Origin: an uncultured Hyphomicrobiales bacterium | GTDB taxonomy: Bacteria > Pseudomonadota > Alphaproteobacteria > Rhizobiales > Beijerinckiaceae | Assembly: GCA_903931945.1 (NCBI GenBank) | Contig: CAIZEI010000062.1 | Location: 1 to 64,000, forward strand | Length of the DNA stretch: 64,000 nt | Reading direction: 5' to 3' | Shown: piece by piece, positions 9,054 through 17,589 of the stretch | How the letters are laid out: every line of letters starts with the position of its first letter | Numbering within the stretch: position 1 is the first letter of the stretch | The notes under the pieces: model-generated | Databases searched by the model: none | The model's input: only the letters and a program-made list of their open reading frames with translations | Told to the model about the DNA's origin: nothing | Translations under genes and position numbers: made by a program

Positions 9054-9434
9054 ATGGCCAAAATCCGTCACATCGTTTTCAACACGACCGACCCCGAGCG
9101 TCTGGCGAAGTTCTATGTCGAAACCATGGGCCTGACGATCACCCATCGTGCGCGCAATGGCGGGATTTCCCTGACCGATGGATATTTGAATCTATCCATT
9201 CACACAAACAAGATGGACGGCAAGCCGAGTGGCTTCAATCATTTTGGCTTTCTCGTCGATGACGCAGAGGCCGTCGCAGGGAAGTTCAGCGCCGCAGGCT
9301 ACAGACCCCCGGAAAAGCGGCCGGGCGACCGGCATTACGCCGAATATCGCGCCATGGACCCGGATGGCAACAATTTCGATCTCTCCGAAAACGGCTATGA
9401 CGAAATCCGGCCCGATCGCATTGCGCCCAGGTGA
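9054..9434 (+). CDS. VOC/glyoxalase-family metalloprotein
   Basis: A 126-residue vicinal-oxygen-chelate protein with the paired beta-alpha-beta-beta-beta modules. Putative metal ligands are His6 (KIRHIVFNTTDPERLAKFY), the His of NHFGFLVDD and the Glu of FDLSENG. The family includes glyoxalase I, extradiol dioxygenases and fosfomycin-resistance enzymes; at this length a single-module lyase, isomerase or dioxygenase-like subunit is most likely. It precedes the LLM monooxygenase by 80 bases on the same strand, which suggests a shared catabolic unit. Function within the family is not settled. Confidence 0.8.
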   Translation: MAKIRHIVFNTTDPERLAKFYVETMGLTITHRARNGGISLTDGYLNLSIHTNKMDGKPSGFNHFGFLVDDAEAVAGKFSAAGYRPPEKRPGDRHYAEYRAMDPDGNNFDLSENGYDEIRPDRIAPR

Positions 9435-9514
9435 ATTCGGGCGTAGAGCGCGCGACCGGTCCATACCCGGTCTGCGTTTCAATCCGTTCAGACAGCAAAT
9501 AATGGAGTCCGGTT

Positions 9515-10843
9515 TTGGCAGTCGGAAAGAAACTTCACCTCGGCGCATTCATGCGTCCGGCGACGATTCACACCGGCGCGTGGCGGTATCCAGGGGCCTG
9601 GCCCGACGCGAATTTCAATTTCCAGAAAATCCGTCAGCTCGCGGAGAAGCTGGAAGCGGGCAAGTTCGATACGTTCTTTATGGCCGATCACATGGCTGTG
9701 CTGAACATGCCGTTCAAAACGCTGCGGCGTAGCCATACCGCAACCTCGTTTGAGCCATTCACGCTCTTGTCGGCGCTGGCCGGAGCGACTGAACATATCG
9801 GCCTTGCGGCGACCGCGTCGACAACCTTCGACGCGCCCTATCACATCGCCCGCCGTTTCGCCTCGCTCGATCACATTAGCGGCGGGCGCGCGGCATGGAA
9901 TATCGTAACGACATCCAATCCCGACGCGGCGCTGAACTTTGGCATGAGCGAGCAGATGGAGCATGCAAAGCGCTATCGTCGCGCCCGCGAATTCTACGAT
10001 GTCGTGACGGGCCTGTGGGATAGCTGGGCTGACGACGCCTTTATACGGGATGTTGAAAGCGGGATATTTTTCGATCCCGAGAAAATGCATGTGCTGGACC
10101 ATCATGGCGAGTTTCTCGATGTTCGGGGCCCGCTGAACATTGCGCGGCCCATTCAGGGCTGGCCGGTGATTGTGCAGGCGGGCGCATCGGACGCCGGTCG
10201 CCAACTGGCTGCGGAAACAGCGGAACTGGTTTTCACGTCGCAACCCAATATCGATGCAGGACGAACGTTTTACGCCGATGTGAAGGCGCGCATGGCTGCG
10301 GCAGGCCGCAATCCCGCCTTTCTGAAAATACTTCCCGCCTGTCTCGTCGTAGTCGGCGAAACGATCGAGGAGGCGCGGCGTAAACGCGCGCTGCTTGACA
10401 CATTCGTGCATGAGGACAGCGGCATCGCCTCACTATCAATTTCTCTTGGCTGCGACGCCTCGAAGTTCGAACTGGATGCGCCGCTGCCACAAATTCCGGA
10501 GACAAACGCAAGCAAATCGTCACGCGAAAAGACAATTGACATCGCGCGGCGCGAGGGCCTTACCGTCCGCCAGCTCGCGCAGAGGATCGGCGGCCATATG
10601 GGCCTGTCGATGGTGGGGGATGCGCGCTCTATTGCCGACACCATGCAGGAATGGCTTGAAACGGAAGCCTCTGACGGATTCACCATCCAGTTCCCGTATC
10701 TCCCGGCCGGGCTTTATGATTTCGTCGATCAGGTCGTGCCGGAACTGCAACGGCGCGGCATTTTCCGGACGGAGTACGAGGGCGCGACGCTACGCGAAAA
10801 TCTGGGACTGCCGCGGCCTGAGAACCGGTTCTTCAAGACATGA
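9515..10843 (+). CDS. LLM-class flavin-dependent monooxygenase, NtaA/SnaA/DmoA type
   Basis: A 442-residue TIM-barrel flavoprotein starting at TTG (9515) eight bases after GGAG. The signature of the NtaA branch is visible: GAWRYPGAWPDANF at about 23-36, FFMADHMAV, and WNIVTTSNPDAALNFG around residue 130. Relatives use FMNH2 delivered by a separate reductase to oxidise nitrilotriacetate, dimethyl sulfide, dibenzothiophene sulfone or similar. No flavin reductase gene lies nearby. It is followed 75 bases later by the second bicupin on the same strand. Confidence 0.86.
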   Translation: MAVGKKLHLGAFMRPATIHTGAWRYPGAWPDANFNFQKIRQLAEKLEAGKFDTFFMADHMAVLNMPFKTLRRSHTATSFEPFTLLSALAGATEHIGLAATASTTFDAPYHIARRFASLDHISGGRAAWNIVTTSNPDAALNFGMSEQMEHAKRYRRAREFYDVVTGLWDSWADDAFIRDVESGIFFDPEKMHVLDHHGEFLDVRGPLNIARPIQGWPVIVQAGASDAGRQLAAETAELVFTSQPNIDAGRTFYADVKARMAAAGRNPAFLKILPACLVVVGETIEEARRKRALLDTFVHEDSGIASLSISLGCDASKFELDAPLPQIPETNASKSSREKTIDIARREGLTVRQLAQRIGGHMGLSMVGDARSIADTMQEWLETEASDGFTIQFPYLPAGLYDFVDQVVPELQRRGIFRTEYEGATLRENLGLPRPENRFFKT

Positions 10844-10918
10844 AACAGCGCTGACAGCGCGGAAAATTATTGGTATCACGCGCTATAAATACCGTGTCGA
10901 AAACCGGAGGAGGACGGC

Positions 10919-12031
10919 TTGGCCAAAGACGCAATCGTTTCGAACGAACTTGCGGAGAAATTCGCGACTGAAAAAGATACGCCCTACCTGCGCTGGGTGC
11001 GCAGTCAGGGGCTCGACATCGTATCGGCGCATTACGTGCGCAATCTCCATCACGTTGAACTCAAGCCCTGGGCGCGGCGCGGGGGGCGAGGGCTTTATCT
11101 CAACCATGAGGCCTCGCGCACCACGAACGATTGTTATGTTTGCGAAATTCCGGCGAGCGGCAAACTCGCGCCACAGCGTCAGCTCTATGAAGAAATGATC
11201 TACGTGCTCGACGGGCGCGGTTCAACGACCGTCTGGAACAATCAGGGCGCAAGGATAACGTTCGAATGGAAGGCCGGCGCCATTTTTGGCGTGCCGCTCA
11301 ACGCCTGGCATCAGCATTTCAACGGTTCCGGCACAACGCCGGCGCGGTTCGTCGCGGTCACCAACGCGCCGCCGGTGATCAATCTTTATGAAGATCTCGA
11401 TTTTGTGTTTGGCACAGATTACGATTTCAAAAACAGATTCAGCGGCGAACCCGATTATTTCACGCGCGCAGGCGAGCAGAAGGGATTGCGGCTGGAAACG
11501 AATTTCATTCCCGACACGGTCAATGTCGGGGTGGCGGCGACCGCCGAGCGGGGCGCAGGCAGCGGGATGATCCGCTTCAACCTCGCCAAAGGCTCGATTG
11601 GTGGGCATATCTCCCAGTTTCCGGTTGGCTCCTACAAGAAGGCGCATGCCCATGGGCCGGGCGCGCATGTCATTGTTCTGTCCGGCGAAGGCTATTCGCT
11701 GATGTGGCAGGACGGCGAGGAGCCCCGTCGCTTCGATTGGGAGGTTGGCACGCTGATCGTCCCGCCCAATGCGACATTCCACCAGCATTTCAATTCCGGA
11801 CCGGCGCCCGCGCGCTACCTGGCGTTCAAGCACGGATCGCAGCGCAATGCGCAGGGCGTGATGATGTGCTGGATATCGCGAAGACTGGGCGGCGACCAGA
11901 TTGATTACGCTGACGAGCCCCAGCGCGTGCGCGAAATATTCACAGTCGAACTAGCCAAACACGGACTGGCGCCACGCATGGACGCCGCCTATGCGAAAGA
12001 GCTGGAGACACTGCCGCCAAAGGTGGCGTGA
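10919..12031 (+). CDS. bicupin protein, gentisate-dioxygenase superfamily; N-terminal site incomplete
   Basis: A 370-residue two-cupin protein with TTG start at 10919 directly behind GGAGGAGG. The first barrel lacks the HxH pair (APQRQLYEEMIYVLDGRG at the expected place) but keeps WHQHFNGS. The second has H243-A-H245 in KKAHAHGPGAHVIVLSGEG and a distal FHQHFNSG, so only one metal site is predicted. The last 64 bases of the gene recur perfectly except one base at 12748-12811, beyond a toxin-antitoxin cassette. It differs from the 5461 bicupin in sequence and start codon; a dioxygenase role is likely but unproven. Confidence 0.78.
   Translation: MAKDAIVSNELAEKFATEKDTPYLRWVRSQGLDIVSAHYVRNLHHVELKPWARRGGRGLYLNHEASRTTNDCYVCEIPASGKLAPQRQLYEEMIYVLDGRGSTTVWNNQGARITFEWKAGAIFGVPLNAWHQHFNGSGTTPARFVAVTNAPPVINLYEDLDFVFGTDYDFKNRFSGEPDYFTRAGEQKGLRLETNFIPDTVNVGVAATAERGAGSGMIRFNLAKGSIGGHISQFPVGSYKKAHAHGPGAHVIVLSGEGYSLMWQDGEEPRRFDWEVGTLIVPPNATFHQHFNSGPAPARYLAFKHGSQRNAQGVMMCWISRRLGGDQIDYADEPQRVREIFTVELAKHGLAPRMDAAYAKELETLPPKVA
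11968..12031 (+). repeat. 64-bp direct repeat, left copy (bicupin 3' end)
   Basis: Bases 11968-12031 are the last 21 codons of the bicupin gene, including its TGA. They are identical to 12748-12811 except for C/T at 11994 versus 12774. Sequence identity stops exactly after the stop codon. The 716 bases between the copies contain only the ParDE pair and short flanks. This is direct observation; the origin (duplicated insertion target versus remnant of a second bicupin gene) is inference. Confidence 0.95.
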
Positions 12032-12050
12032 TGCGGATTTTGCCTGTTGC

Positions 12051-12362
12051 TCACGAGGCGTTGACGAGCGCGCGGGTGATTTTGCGACGGCCATGCAGGA
12101 CGCGAACAACGCCGACAACATCGTCTTGCGGTCTGTAGCGATACACCACCAGATAGGGATATACGACGCCAACGCGGATATGCGCGCCAAGCTGTGGCCG
12201 CGCCTCGCACATTTCAGGAAACCGGGACAGATTCGTCAGAACCAGACGGTCGAAATTGCGCCTATACTTTTCGACGACGGGGAAGCCCGCATTGCGATTC
12301 AAATCCGACAGAATTCCGGCGATATCGGCGAGCGCGAGCGAGGAAAATTCAACTCGCGCCAT
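12051..12362 (-). CDS. ParE/RelE-family toxin
   Basis: A 103-residue protein of the ParE/RelE fold: an N-terminal helical hairpin (EFSSLALADIAGILSDLNRNAG) followed by a beta sheet with RPQLGAHIRVGVVYPYLVVYRYR and a closing VVRVLHGRRKIT. ParE members poison gyrase, RelE members cut mRNA at the ribosome; the conserved C-terminal pattern here suits ParE-like proteins. Its ATG overlaps the antitoxin stop (TGATG), a classic coupled pair. The pair runs antisense to the surrounding bicupin and fills the space between the two 64-bp repeats. Confidence 0.85.
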   Translation of the reverse strand: MARVEFSSLALADIAGILSDLNRNAGFPVVEKYRRNFDRLVLTNLSRFPEMCEARPQLGAHIRVGVVYPYLVVYRYRPQDDVVGVVRVLHGRRKITRALVNAS

Positions 12363-12619
12363 CAGCGACGCAAGCTTGCCAACAAGCCGTCCATACGCCG
12401 GACGTATTCCTCGCCAGAAACGACGTCGCCACGCTCAAGCGCAGCGAGTCCCTCGTCGACGAATGGCTTCGCCCAAGCCATGTCGTCTTCCTCAAGCTCT
12501 CGCTCGACGATGCGTTCATCAATCAGTTGCCGCGCGGCTTCGTCAATGGACGTAAAGTCGCCGCTCGCGACACGCGCCCGCAGCCAGGCTTCCTGCTCAG
12601 GATTGAGATCGATGTTCAT
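12362..12619 (-). CDS. ParD-like antitoxin
   Basis: An 85-residue protein, start ATG at 12619 (a GTG five codons upstream is possible). The N-terminus NIDLNPEQEAWLRARVASG resembles the ribbon-helix-helix domain of ParD-type antitoxins, which bind their own promoter. The acidic C-terminal part (ERELEEDDMAWAKPFVDEG) would wrap the toxin. It is encoded upstream of, and overlaps by one base with, the ParE-like toxin, so expression is expected to be coupled and autoregulated. Confidence 0.83.
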   Translation of the reverse strand: MNIDLNPEQEAWLRARVASGDFTSIDEAARQLIDERIVERELEEDDMAWAKPFVDEGLAALERGDVVSGEEYVRRMDGLLASLRR

Positions 12620-12747
12620 AGGACATTCTACCACAACAAGTTGTCGCCGGAACAGGGAAAAGTCTGCGGGTTTTCTGTCCCGAAATATGCGCCAAAATCG
12701 ATCTTAAAGCAGCAACCGCCGCGCCTGCCGGGCATCCCCTTCCGCGA

Positions 12748-12811
12748 GGCGCCACGCATGGACGCCGCCTATGTGAAAGAGCTGGAGACACTGCCGCCAA
12801 AGGTGGCGTGA
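12748..12811 (+). repeat. 64-bp direct repeat, right copy (detached bicupin 3' end)
   Basis: This segment repeats the last 21 codons and stop of the bicupin gene with one change (T at 12774, Ala to Val). Upstream sequence (12632-12747) shows no further visible bicupin similarity. The next gene, a receptor on the opposite strand, stops at 12815, three bases after the repeat, so before any insertion the bicupin and the receptor probably converged at this point. Confidence 0.95.
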
Positions 12812-12814
12812 ATT

Positions 12815-13861
12815 CTAATTCCTGTGCGACGCCTTTTCATCGTCAATCTCGCGCGATGCGTCGTCCAGCATAAGGCTGGACGCGTCGGTCCGCGCCATCT
12901 GCGTCACGGCCGCCTGAACGTCCGGGCCGTTCATCGGATCGATCTCCAGATTGATTCTGGCGGCTTCGCCGAGAAAATCGGGATCGCGCATGGTGTCGTC
13001 AAAAGCTTGCCGGAGCGCGGCGACACGATCGGGCGGCGTTCCCGGCGCAACGGCAAAGGCGTGCGCCAGCGCCGTCAGGGCCGAATAGAACTGGAAAACC
13101 CTGCGTTCGCTGTCATTGCGGGCAAGGTCGATCAGCAGCGGGATATCGTCGAGTTCCGGTTCCTTTTTCAACCCGACCTGCAGAAAGACCGAGATCTCGT
13201 GGTTGCGCAAGCGGCCCGCGCGCGAGGATTTCAGCGTCGCCCATGACGCGCCGGCGCGTCCTCCAACCTCGCCGCGCTCCATGGCAAGGTCAGCAGCCTC
13301 GCCATTGGCGTAGCCCAGCACAATCCTGAATTTCGTGCCGAGCGTTTTGTTGAGAATCGCAGGATAGAGATAACCGATCGCCGTTGGCGTCGCCGCGCCC
13401 ACCACAAGCTCACGGCGGAACGCGTCATCGAGCGTCTTGACCGGCGCGTCGCGCCAGGCGACGAACACGTTTGGCGCTGACACCATGTTGCCAATCCAGT
13501 TGAATGCGGCAAGATCGAAATGAACCCGGTCGTTGTGCGTCGCCTGCGCCAGCGGCAGGGTCTGCGCGACGGTCAGGATTTCGGTTCCCTCACGGGTCCC
13601 GCTATTGGCGAGATAATTGGCCGCGACGATGCTCGTCGCCCCCGGCATATTGACCGGAACGATGTTGGGGCGCCCGGGAATATGCTTGCCGATGTGGCTG
13701 GCGAGGAAGCGTCCATAAAGGTCGTAACCGCCGCCGGGCGCTGTGCCGATGATCATGCGCATGGTTCTGCCAGCGTAGAATGCCTCAGGCGTCTGCGCCT
13801 GTGCGGCGCCGACGAACATCAGGAGACACATCGCCGGCAACGGGTAGGCAAGACGGATCAT
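12815..13861 (-). CDS. Bug/TTT-family solute-binding protein
   Basis: A 348-residue receptor; start at 13861 chosen because GGGAGAG precedes this ATG and a signal peptide follows at once (LAYPLPAMCLLMFVGAAQAQ). The mature chain has FYAGRTMRMIIGTAPGGGYDLYGR and IPGRPNIVPVNMPGA, the family signature. It ends TAG at 12815, next to the right copy of the 64-bp repeat. Divergent from the NMT1-like gene at 13986. The ligand is unknown and no membrane partner is near. Confidence 0.83.
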   Translation of the reverse strand: MIRLAYPLPAMCLLMFVGAAQAQTPEAFYAGRTMRMIIGTAPGGGYDLYGRFLASHIGKHIPGRPNIVPVNMPGATSIVAANYLANSGTREGTEILTVAQTLPLAQATHNDRVHFDLAAFNWIGNMVSAPNVFVAWRDAPVKTLDDAFRRELVVGAATPTAIGYLYPAILNKTLGTKFRIVLGYANGEAADLAMERGEVGGRAGASWATLKSSRAGRLRNHEISVFLQVGLKKEPELDDIPLLIDLARNDSERRVFQFYSALTALAHAFAVAPGTPPDRVAALRQAFDDTMRDPDFLGEAARINLEIDPMNGPDVQAAVTQMARTDASSLMLDDASREIDDEKASHRN

Positions 13862-13985
13862 ATTTCTCTCCCGATGGATCCTATACGACAAAGTCGGCGC
13901 CTGGCGGCATCGCGTCAAGAGCGCTCTCATCCCCTTTGCAGGTCACGATAAAACGTCTAAACAAATCGAAAACCCGGAGGAACTG

Positions 13986-15110
13986 ATGGACAAGATTTCA
14001 TTTCCCTATCGCGCGTCAAGCCACCTCGTGCTGCTGCATGTCATCCATGAGTCCGGCGCCTGGGCCAAATATGGCCTTGACGTCAATTACGACTATCAAA
14101 TCATGAAAAACGAGGCCCATGACGCAGTCTCGAAGGGCGATGTCGAATTTGTCGGCGGCAACCATATCTCGACCTACGGCCACCGCGCGCGTGGCGACGA
14201 TTGGGTCTATCTTGGCCAGACCGTCAACAGCTACAATATGGCGCTGTGCGTGCGCCAGGACTCCGGAATCAACACCCTCGCAGATTTGCGCGGCAAGCGC
14301 GTGGGCACGCGCGGCAACCATCCTGGCCTCAACGACTGGCTGCTGCTGAAACAGCGCAGTCTCGATGTGGACCGCGACGAAGTTGAAATCGTCAAGAAGG
14401 TCGATGGCGACATTTCGGTTGAGGCGCAGCCGGAGGATGGCGGCGCCGACGGCGGGATTCGCGGCGAGACGGCTAAACAACGTTCGCGCGTCTGGCATTG
14501 GGTGCGTGATGGCAAGGTCGATGGCGCCCTGCTGACGCCGCCTGCAAGCCTTTTTGCGGAAGCCGCCGGTCTCAAGATCATCCAGCTCGAACCTCTGCCA
14601 ATGATCTGGTTCACAACCATCTCCTCCAGTATGCGATTTGTGCAGAGCCACCCCAACCTGACCGACCGGTTTCTCAAGGGCATCATTGAAGGCATTCACT
14701 TCTTCAAGACCGAGCGCGAACGGTCGATCAAGGTCATCCAGGAGCGCTATACGAAGGAGGGCCAGATGAACTATGAGCAGGCCGCCTATGTCTGGCAGAA
14801 CACTGTTTCCATGCTCAATCCGCGCATCTACCCCTCCATGGCCGCGATCGCGAATGTCTACGAGGAAGCCAAACGCAGCGATCCCGACGCGCATCGCATC
14901 AATCCGATGGCGCTATGGGATCTTCACCAGATCCGGCATATCGACGATACAGGTTTCATCGACCGTCTGTATGGAGAAAACCGCGGGCGCGGACACGCCC
15001 ACACGCACGATCCGGAGAAAATCGCAGAACGCGCAGCCGAACAAAAGCGCATCATCGAGACGGTGAAAGCCTGCGGACACCTCGAAGGCGAACATTGCGA
15101 ATGCGATTGA
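13986..15110 (+). CDS. NMT1/THI5-like periplasmic-binding-fold protein without signal peptide
   Basis: A 374-residue protein with the type II periplasmic-binding fold seen in ABC receptors for nitrate, taurine or thiamine precursors (ISFPYRASSHLVLLHVIHESGAWAKYGLDV, DLRGKRVGTRGNHPGLNDW). It starts MDKISFPYRA behind GGAGGAAC, so no export signal exists. The tail is rich in possible metal ligands: HAHTH near residue 331 and CGHLEGEHCECD at the end. A cytosolic enzyme using this fold, such as a 4,5-dihydroxyphthalate decarboxylase relative, is an alternative to a receptor. Its last 10 bases overlap the start of the next receptor gene. Confidence 0.72.
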   Translation: MDKISFPYRASSHLVLLHVIHESGAWAKYGLDVNYDYQIMKNEAHDAVSKGDVEFVGGNHISTYGHRARGDDWVYLGQTVNSYNMALCVRQDSGINTLADLRGKRVGTRGNHPGLNDWLLLKQRSLDVDRDEVEIVKKVDGDISVEAQPEDGGADGGIRGETAKQRSRVWHWVRDGKVDGALLTPPASLFAEAAGLKIIQLEPLPMIWFTTISSSMRFVQSHPNLTDRFLKGIIEGIHFFKTERERSIKVIQERYTKEGQMNYEQAAYVWQNTVSMLNPRIYPSMAAIANVYEEAKRSDPDAHRINPMALWDLHQIRHIDDTGFIDRLYGENRGRGHAHTHDPEKIAERAAEQKRIIETVKACGHLEGEHCECD

Positions 15111-16120
15111 TCGCAGCGCTCGCCCTGCTGCTGACGGGATGCGCGGCAGGTTCCGCGCAGACCCCGTTGTTTCAGGGCAAGGCGATCACCATGCTGATCG
15201 GCGCTGGCGCCGGAGGCGGAACGGATTCGTCGGGCCGACTGATTGGCGCTTTCCTCGCCGACCACCTGCCCGGCAAGCCGTCGCTTGTCGTGCGCAACAT
15301 GCCAGGCGCCAATGGCATGACGGGCATGAATTATTTCACGCAGCAGATTGCGCCCGACGGGCTCACCATCACGATGGGGTCGAGCACTCAGGCCGATCCC
15401 CTGCACTACCGGCGGGCGCAATCGCATTACGATCCCGCAACATTCGAAATGGTCGGCGGGGCCGGGCGTGGAGGAACCGTGCTGATCGTCAACAAGGCGG
15501 CGGAAAGCCGCCTTTATGACAAAAGTCAGCGCCCGGTGGTGATGGGTTCGCTGATCGGCGTCCCGCGTTCGGGGATGCAGATGACAGCCTGGGGCGTTCA
15601 GCTTCTCGGCTGGAACGCCAAATGGGTGGTCGGATACCCCGACACCAATGAATTGCTGCTGGCGCTGGAGCGCGGCGAGATCGACATGACATCGACCGCC
15701 AATCTCGGCCAGTTCCAGAAGCTGATGAAAACCGGACAATTCAAGCCATTGATGCAATCGAGCGCCGGGCGGGGCGATTTTGGCGGGGCGCCCGCTTTTC
15801 CCGATGCTGTTCGCAGCCGAATCGATACGCCGGTCGTCGCCAGCGCTTTTGCTTTCTGGAGCGCAATGAGCACAATTGACAAATGGGTGGCGCTGCCGCC
15901 GCGCACGCCTGCGCTCTATGTGGAAGCTTATCGCAAGACCTACGAACAGGCTTTGCACAATTCCGAATTCATCGAAATGGGACAGTCTATCAGCGAGGAT
16001 TTTACGCCCATGCCGCATGGCGAGGTCGAGGCGCTGGTGAAAACAATTGCAGGAACGCCGCCCGAAGCAGTCGATTACATCACGCACATGTTGCACGCCC
16101 AGGGGCTTGAGACGGAATAG
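15101..16120 (+). CDS. Bug/TTT-family solute-binding lipoprotein
   Basis: A 339-residue receptor starting at ATG 15101, overlapping the previous gene by 10 bases. The N-terminus LIAALALLLTGCAAGS has a lipobox (LTGC), so it should be a membrane-anchored lipoprotein, unlike most Bug proteins, which are soluble. The mature part carries FQGKAITMLIGAGAGGGTD and LPGKPSLVVRNMPGANGM. Translational coupling with the leaderless NMT1-like protein suggests they act on the same compound. Confidence 0.8.
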   Translation: MRLIAALALLLTGCAAGSAQTPLFQGKAITMLIGAGAGGGTDSSGRLIGAFLADHLPGKPSLVVRNMPGANGMTGMNYFTQQIAPDGLTITMGSSTQADPLHYRRAQSHYDPATFEMVGGAGRGGTVLIVNKAAESRLYDKSQRPVVMGSLIGVPRSGMQMTAWGVQLLGWNAKWVVGYPDTNELLLALERGEIDMTSTANLGQFQKLMKTGQFKPLMQSSAGRGDFGGAPAFPDAVRSRIDTPVVASAFAFWSAMSTIDKWVALPPRTPALYVEAYRKTYEQALHNSEFIEMGQSISEDFTPMPHGEVEALVKTIAGTPPEAVDYITHMLHAQGLETE

Positions 16121-16123
16121 CGC

Positions 16124-16369
16124 CTACGCCTCATGGGTCATCTGCGTCAGCAATCCTCGCACATAAGGCGAGATGAAATACATCGCTACGGCCGCCACCG
16201 GCCACGAGCACAGCCAGCCCTCGATCCAGGCGACGAAAAAACCGGGGCCGGGCCCAAGCGCGCGCAGGGTTGAAATGCCCGACACCATGAAGGATGCAAA
16301 TCCGGTTGTCAGTATCGCAAACATAAGCGGGCGCCAGCGCGCAGGCAGCTTCGCCATCATCAGGCTCAC
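16124..16369 (-). CDS. DUF2798 small membrane protein
   Basis: An 81-residue protein with two membrane helices: about 15-35 (MFAILTTGFASFMVSGISTL) and about 45-68 (FFVAWIEGWLCSWPVAAVAMYF). The WxxGWLCSWPVA segment and the ISPYVRGLL ending match the two-helix DUF2798 family, whose function is unknown. It is convergent with the lipoprotein receptor (3 bases between stops) and divergent from the receptor at 16467. Confidence 0.75.
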   Translation of the reverse strand: MSLMMAKLPARWRPLMFAILTTGFASFMVSGISTLRALGPGPGFFVAWIEGWLCSWPVAAVAMYFISPYVRGLLTQMTHEA

Positions 16370-16466
16370 AGGTTGAGGGGCGACTTGCCCGCTCCTATAG
16401 AATTCTATTACGGTTGTTCCAAAGCAACCGTCAATGCGTTTACGACGTCATGATTGCGGGGATGAA

Positions 16467-17474
16467 ATGCGAAGCATGGGATTAGCACTGCTGCCGGGGC
16501 TCCTGTCCGCCAGCGCGCCCGCCTGGGCCGACGAAGGGTTTTACGAGGGCAAGACCGTGACGATGGTTGTCGGCTATGGCGTCAACAATGGCTATGATTC
16601 CTACGCGCGCGCCGTTGGTCGCCACATCCAGAATCACCTGCCTGGCAAACCGACGATTGTCGTTCAGAATATGCCGGGCGCGGGCAGTCTGTCAGCCATT
16701 TCCTATCTCTATAACTCCTCCGTCAGGGATGGCACGGTGATTGGCATGATCGATCAGGCGGCACCACTGGCGCAGGCGATGGGCGAGCCCGGCCTGCGTG
16801 CGGATGTGCGCAAATTCAACTGGATCGGCCGTATGATTTCAAACGCGGCGATCCTGTTTTCCTGGGCCGGCGCGAAAGTCCAGAACTTGCCCGACGCCTT
16901 CGCGACCGAGCTGATCGTCGCCACCCCGGGCCAGAGTTCGCGCATGGTTTCGACGCTTTTGAAAAACATGCTCGGCCTCAAACTGCGGATTCTGACCGGC
17001 TATCCAAACTCGGCTGAAGCGCTGCTCGCCATGGAGCGGCGGGAAATCGACGCCGCCTTCCTGCCCTGGTCGGTGCTGCAATCAGAACGCGCGGACTGGC
17101 TGGCGCAGAAAAAAATTCGCCTGCTTTCGCAAATGGGGACTGAACCCAACCAGGGGCTCGAAGCAGTTCCGCTGGTCGTCGATCTCGCGCGCAATGACGA
17201 AGAGCGCAAAATTCTTGAACTGATGACTCGCGATTCGGCCATTGGCAGGGCCTTGATGTCGCCGCCCGGCGAACCGGTAGAGCGCGTCGCGGATTTGCGC
17301 GCCGCATTCACCGCCACGATGAAAGATCCCGAATTTCTGGCCGACGTAAAAAATATCGGGCTGGATCTGAAGCCTTTAAGCGGCGCGGAATTGCAGACGA
17401 TCGTCGAGAAAACAGGCGATGTCGATCCGGCGATTGTCGCCAAAGCCAAAGCGCTGTCGGCGATCGAAAAATGA
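16467..17474 (+). CDS. Bug/TTT-family solute-binding protein
   Basis: A 335-residue receptor. ATG at 16467 follows GGGGATGAA and gives a compact signal peptide (MGLALLPGLLSASAPAWA); an ATG at 16434 is possible but lacks a ribosome site. The mature chain begins DEGFYEGKTVTMVVGYGVNNGYD and continues LPGKPTIVVQNMPGAGSL. Sequence is closest in style to the receptors at 7909 and 12815, suggesting local duplication of one receptor subtype. Ligand unknown. Confidence 0.83.
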   Translation: MRSMGLALLPGLLSASAPAWADEGFYEGKTVTMVVGYGVNNGYDSYARAVGRHIQNHLPGKPTIVVQNMPGAGSLSAISYLYNSSVRDGTVIGMIDQAAPLAQAMGEPGLRADVRKFNWIGRMISNAAILFSWAGAKVQNLPDAFATELIVATPGQSSRMVSTLLKNMLGLKLRILTGYPNSAEALLAMERREIDAAFLPWSVLQSERADWLAQKKIRLLSQMGTEPNQGLEAVPLVVDLARNDEERKILELMTRDSAIGRALMSPPGEPVERVADLRAAFTATMKDPEFLADVKNIGLDLKPLSGAELQTIVEKTGDVDPAIVAKAKALSAIEK

Positions 17475-17589
17475 GGGCGGCGCATCGCCAGGCGGGATTT
17501 CGGAAAAGTGTCGCGCGGTGTTCCAAAAAAAAACCTGCATTCTCCATAACCCCTCAGCAGGGATCTGCAAGATGAGAGAGGTTCAGTCC

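Noticed and set aside
12194-12811. 205-codon plus-strand frame ending in the bicupin tail
   Set aside because: Most of it is antisense to the ParDE genes. Only the last 21 codons resemble a protein, because they are the duplicated bicupin end.
12748-12811. attachment site (attR) of a phage-like element
   Set aside because: The geometry fits, but there is no integrase, excisionase or phage gene, so only a direct repeat is claimed.
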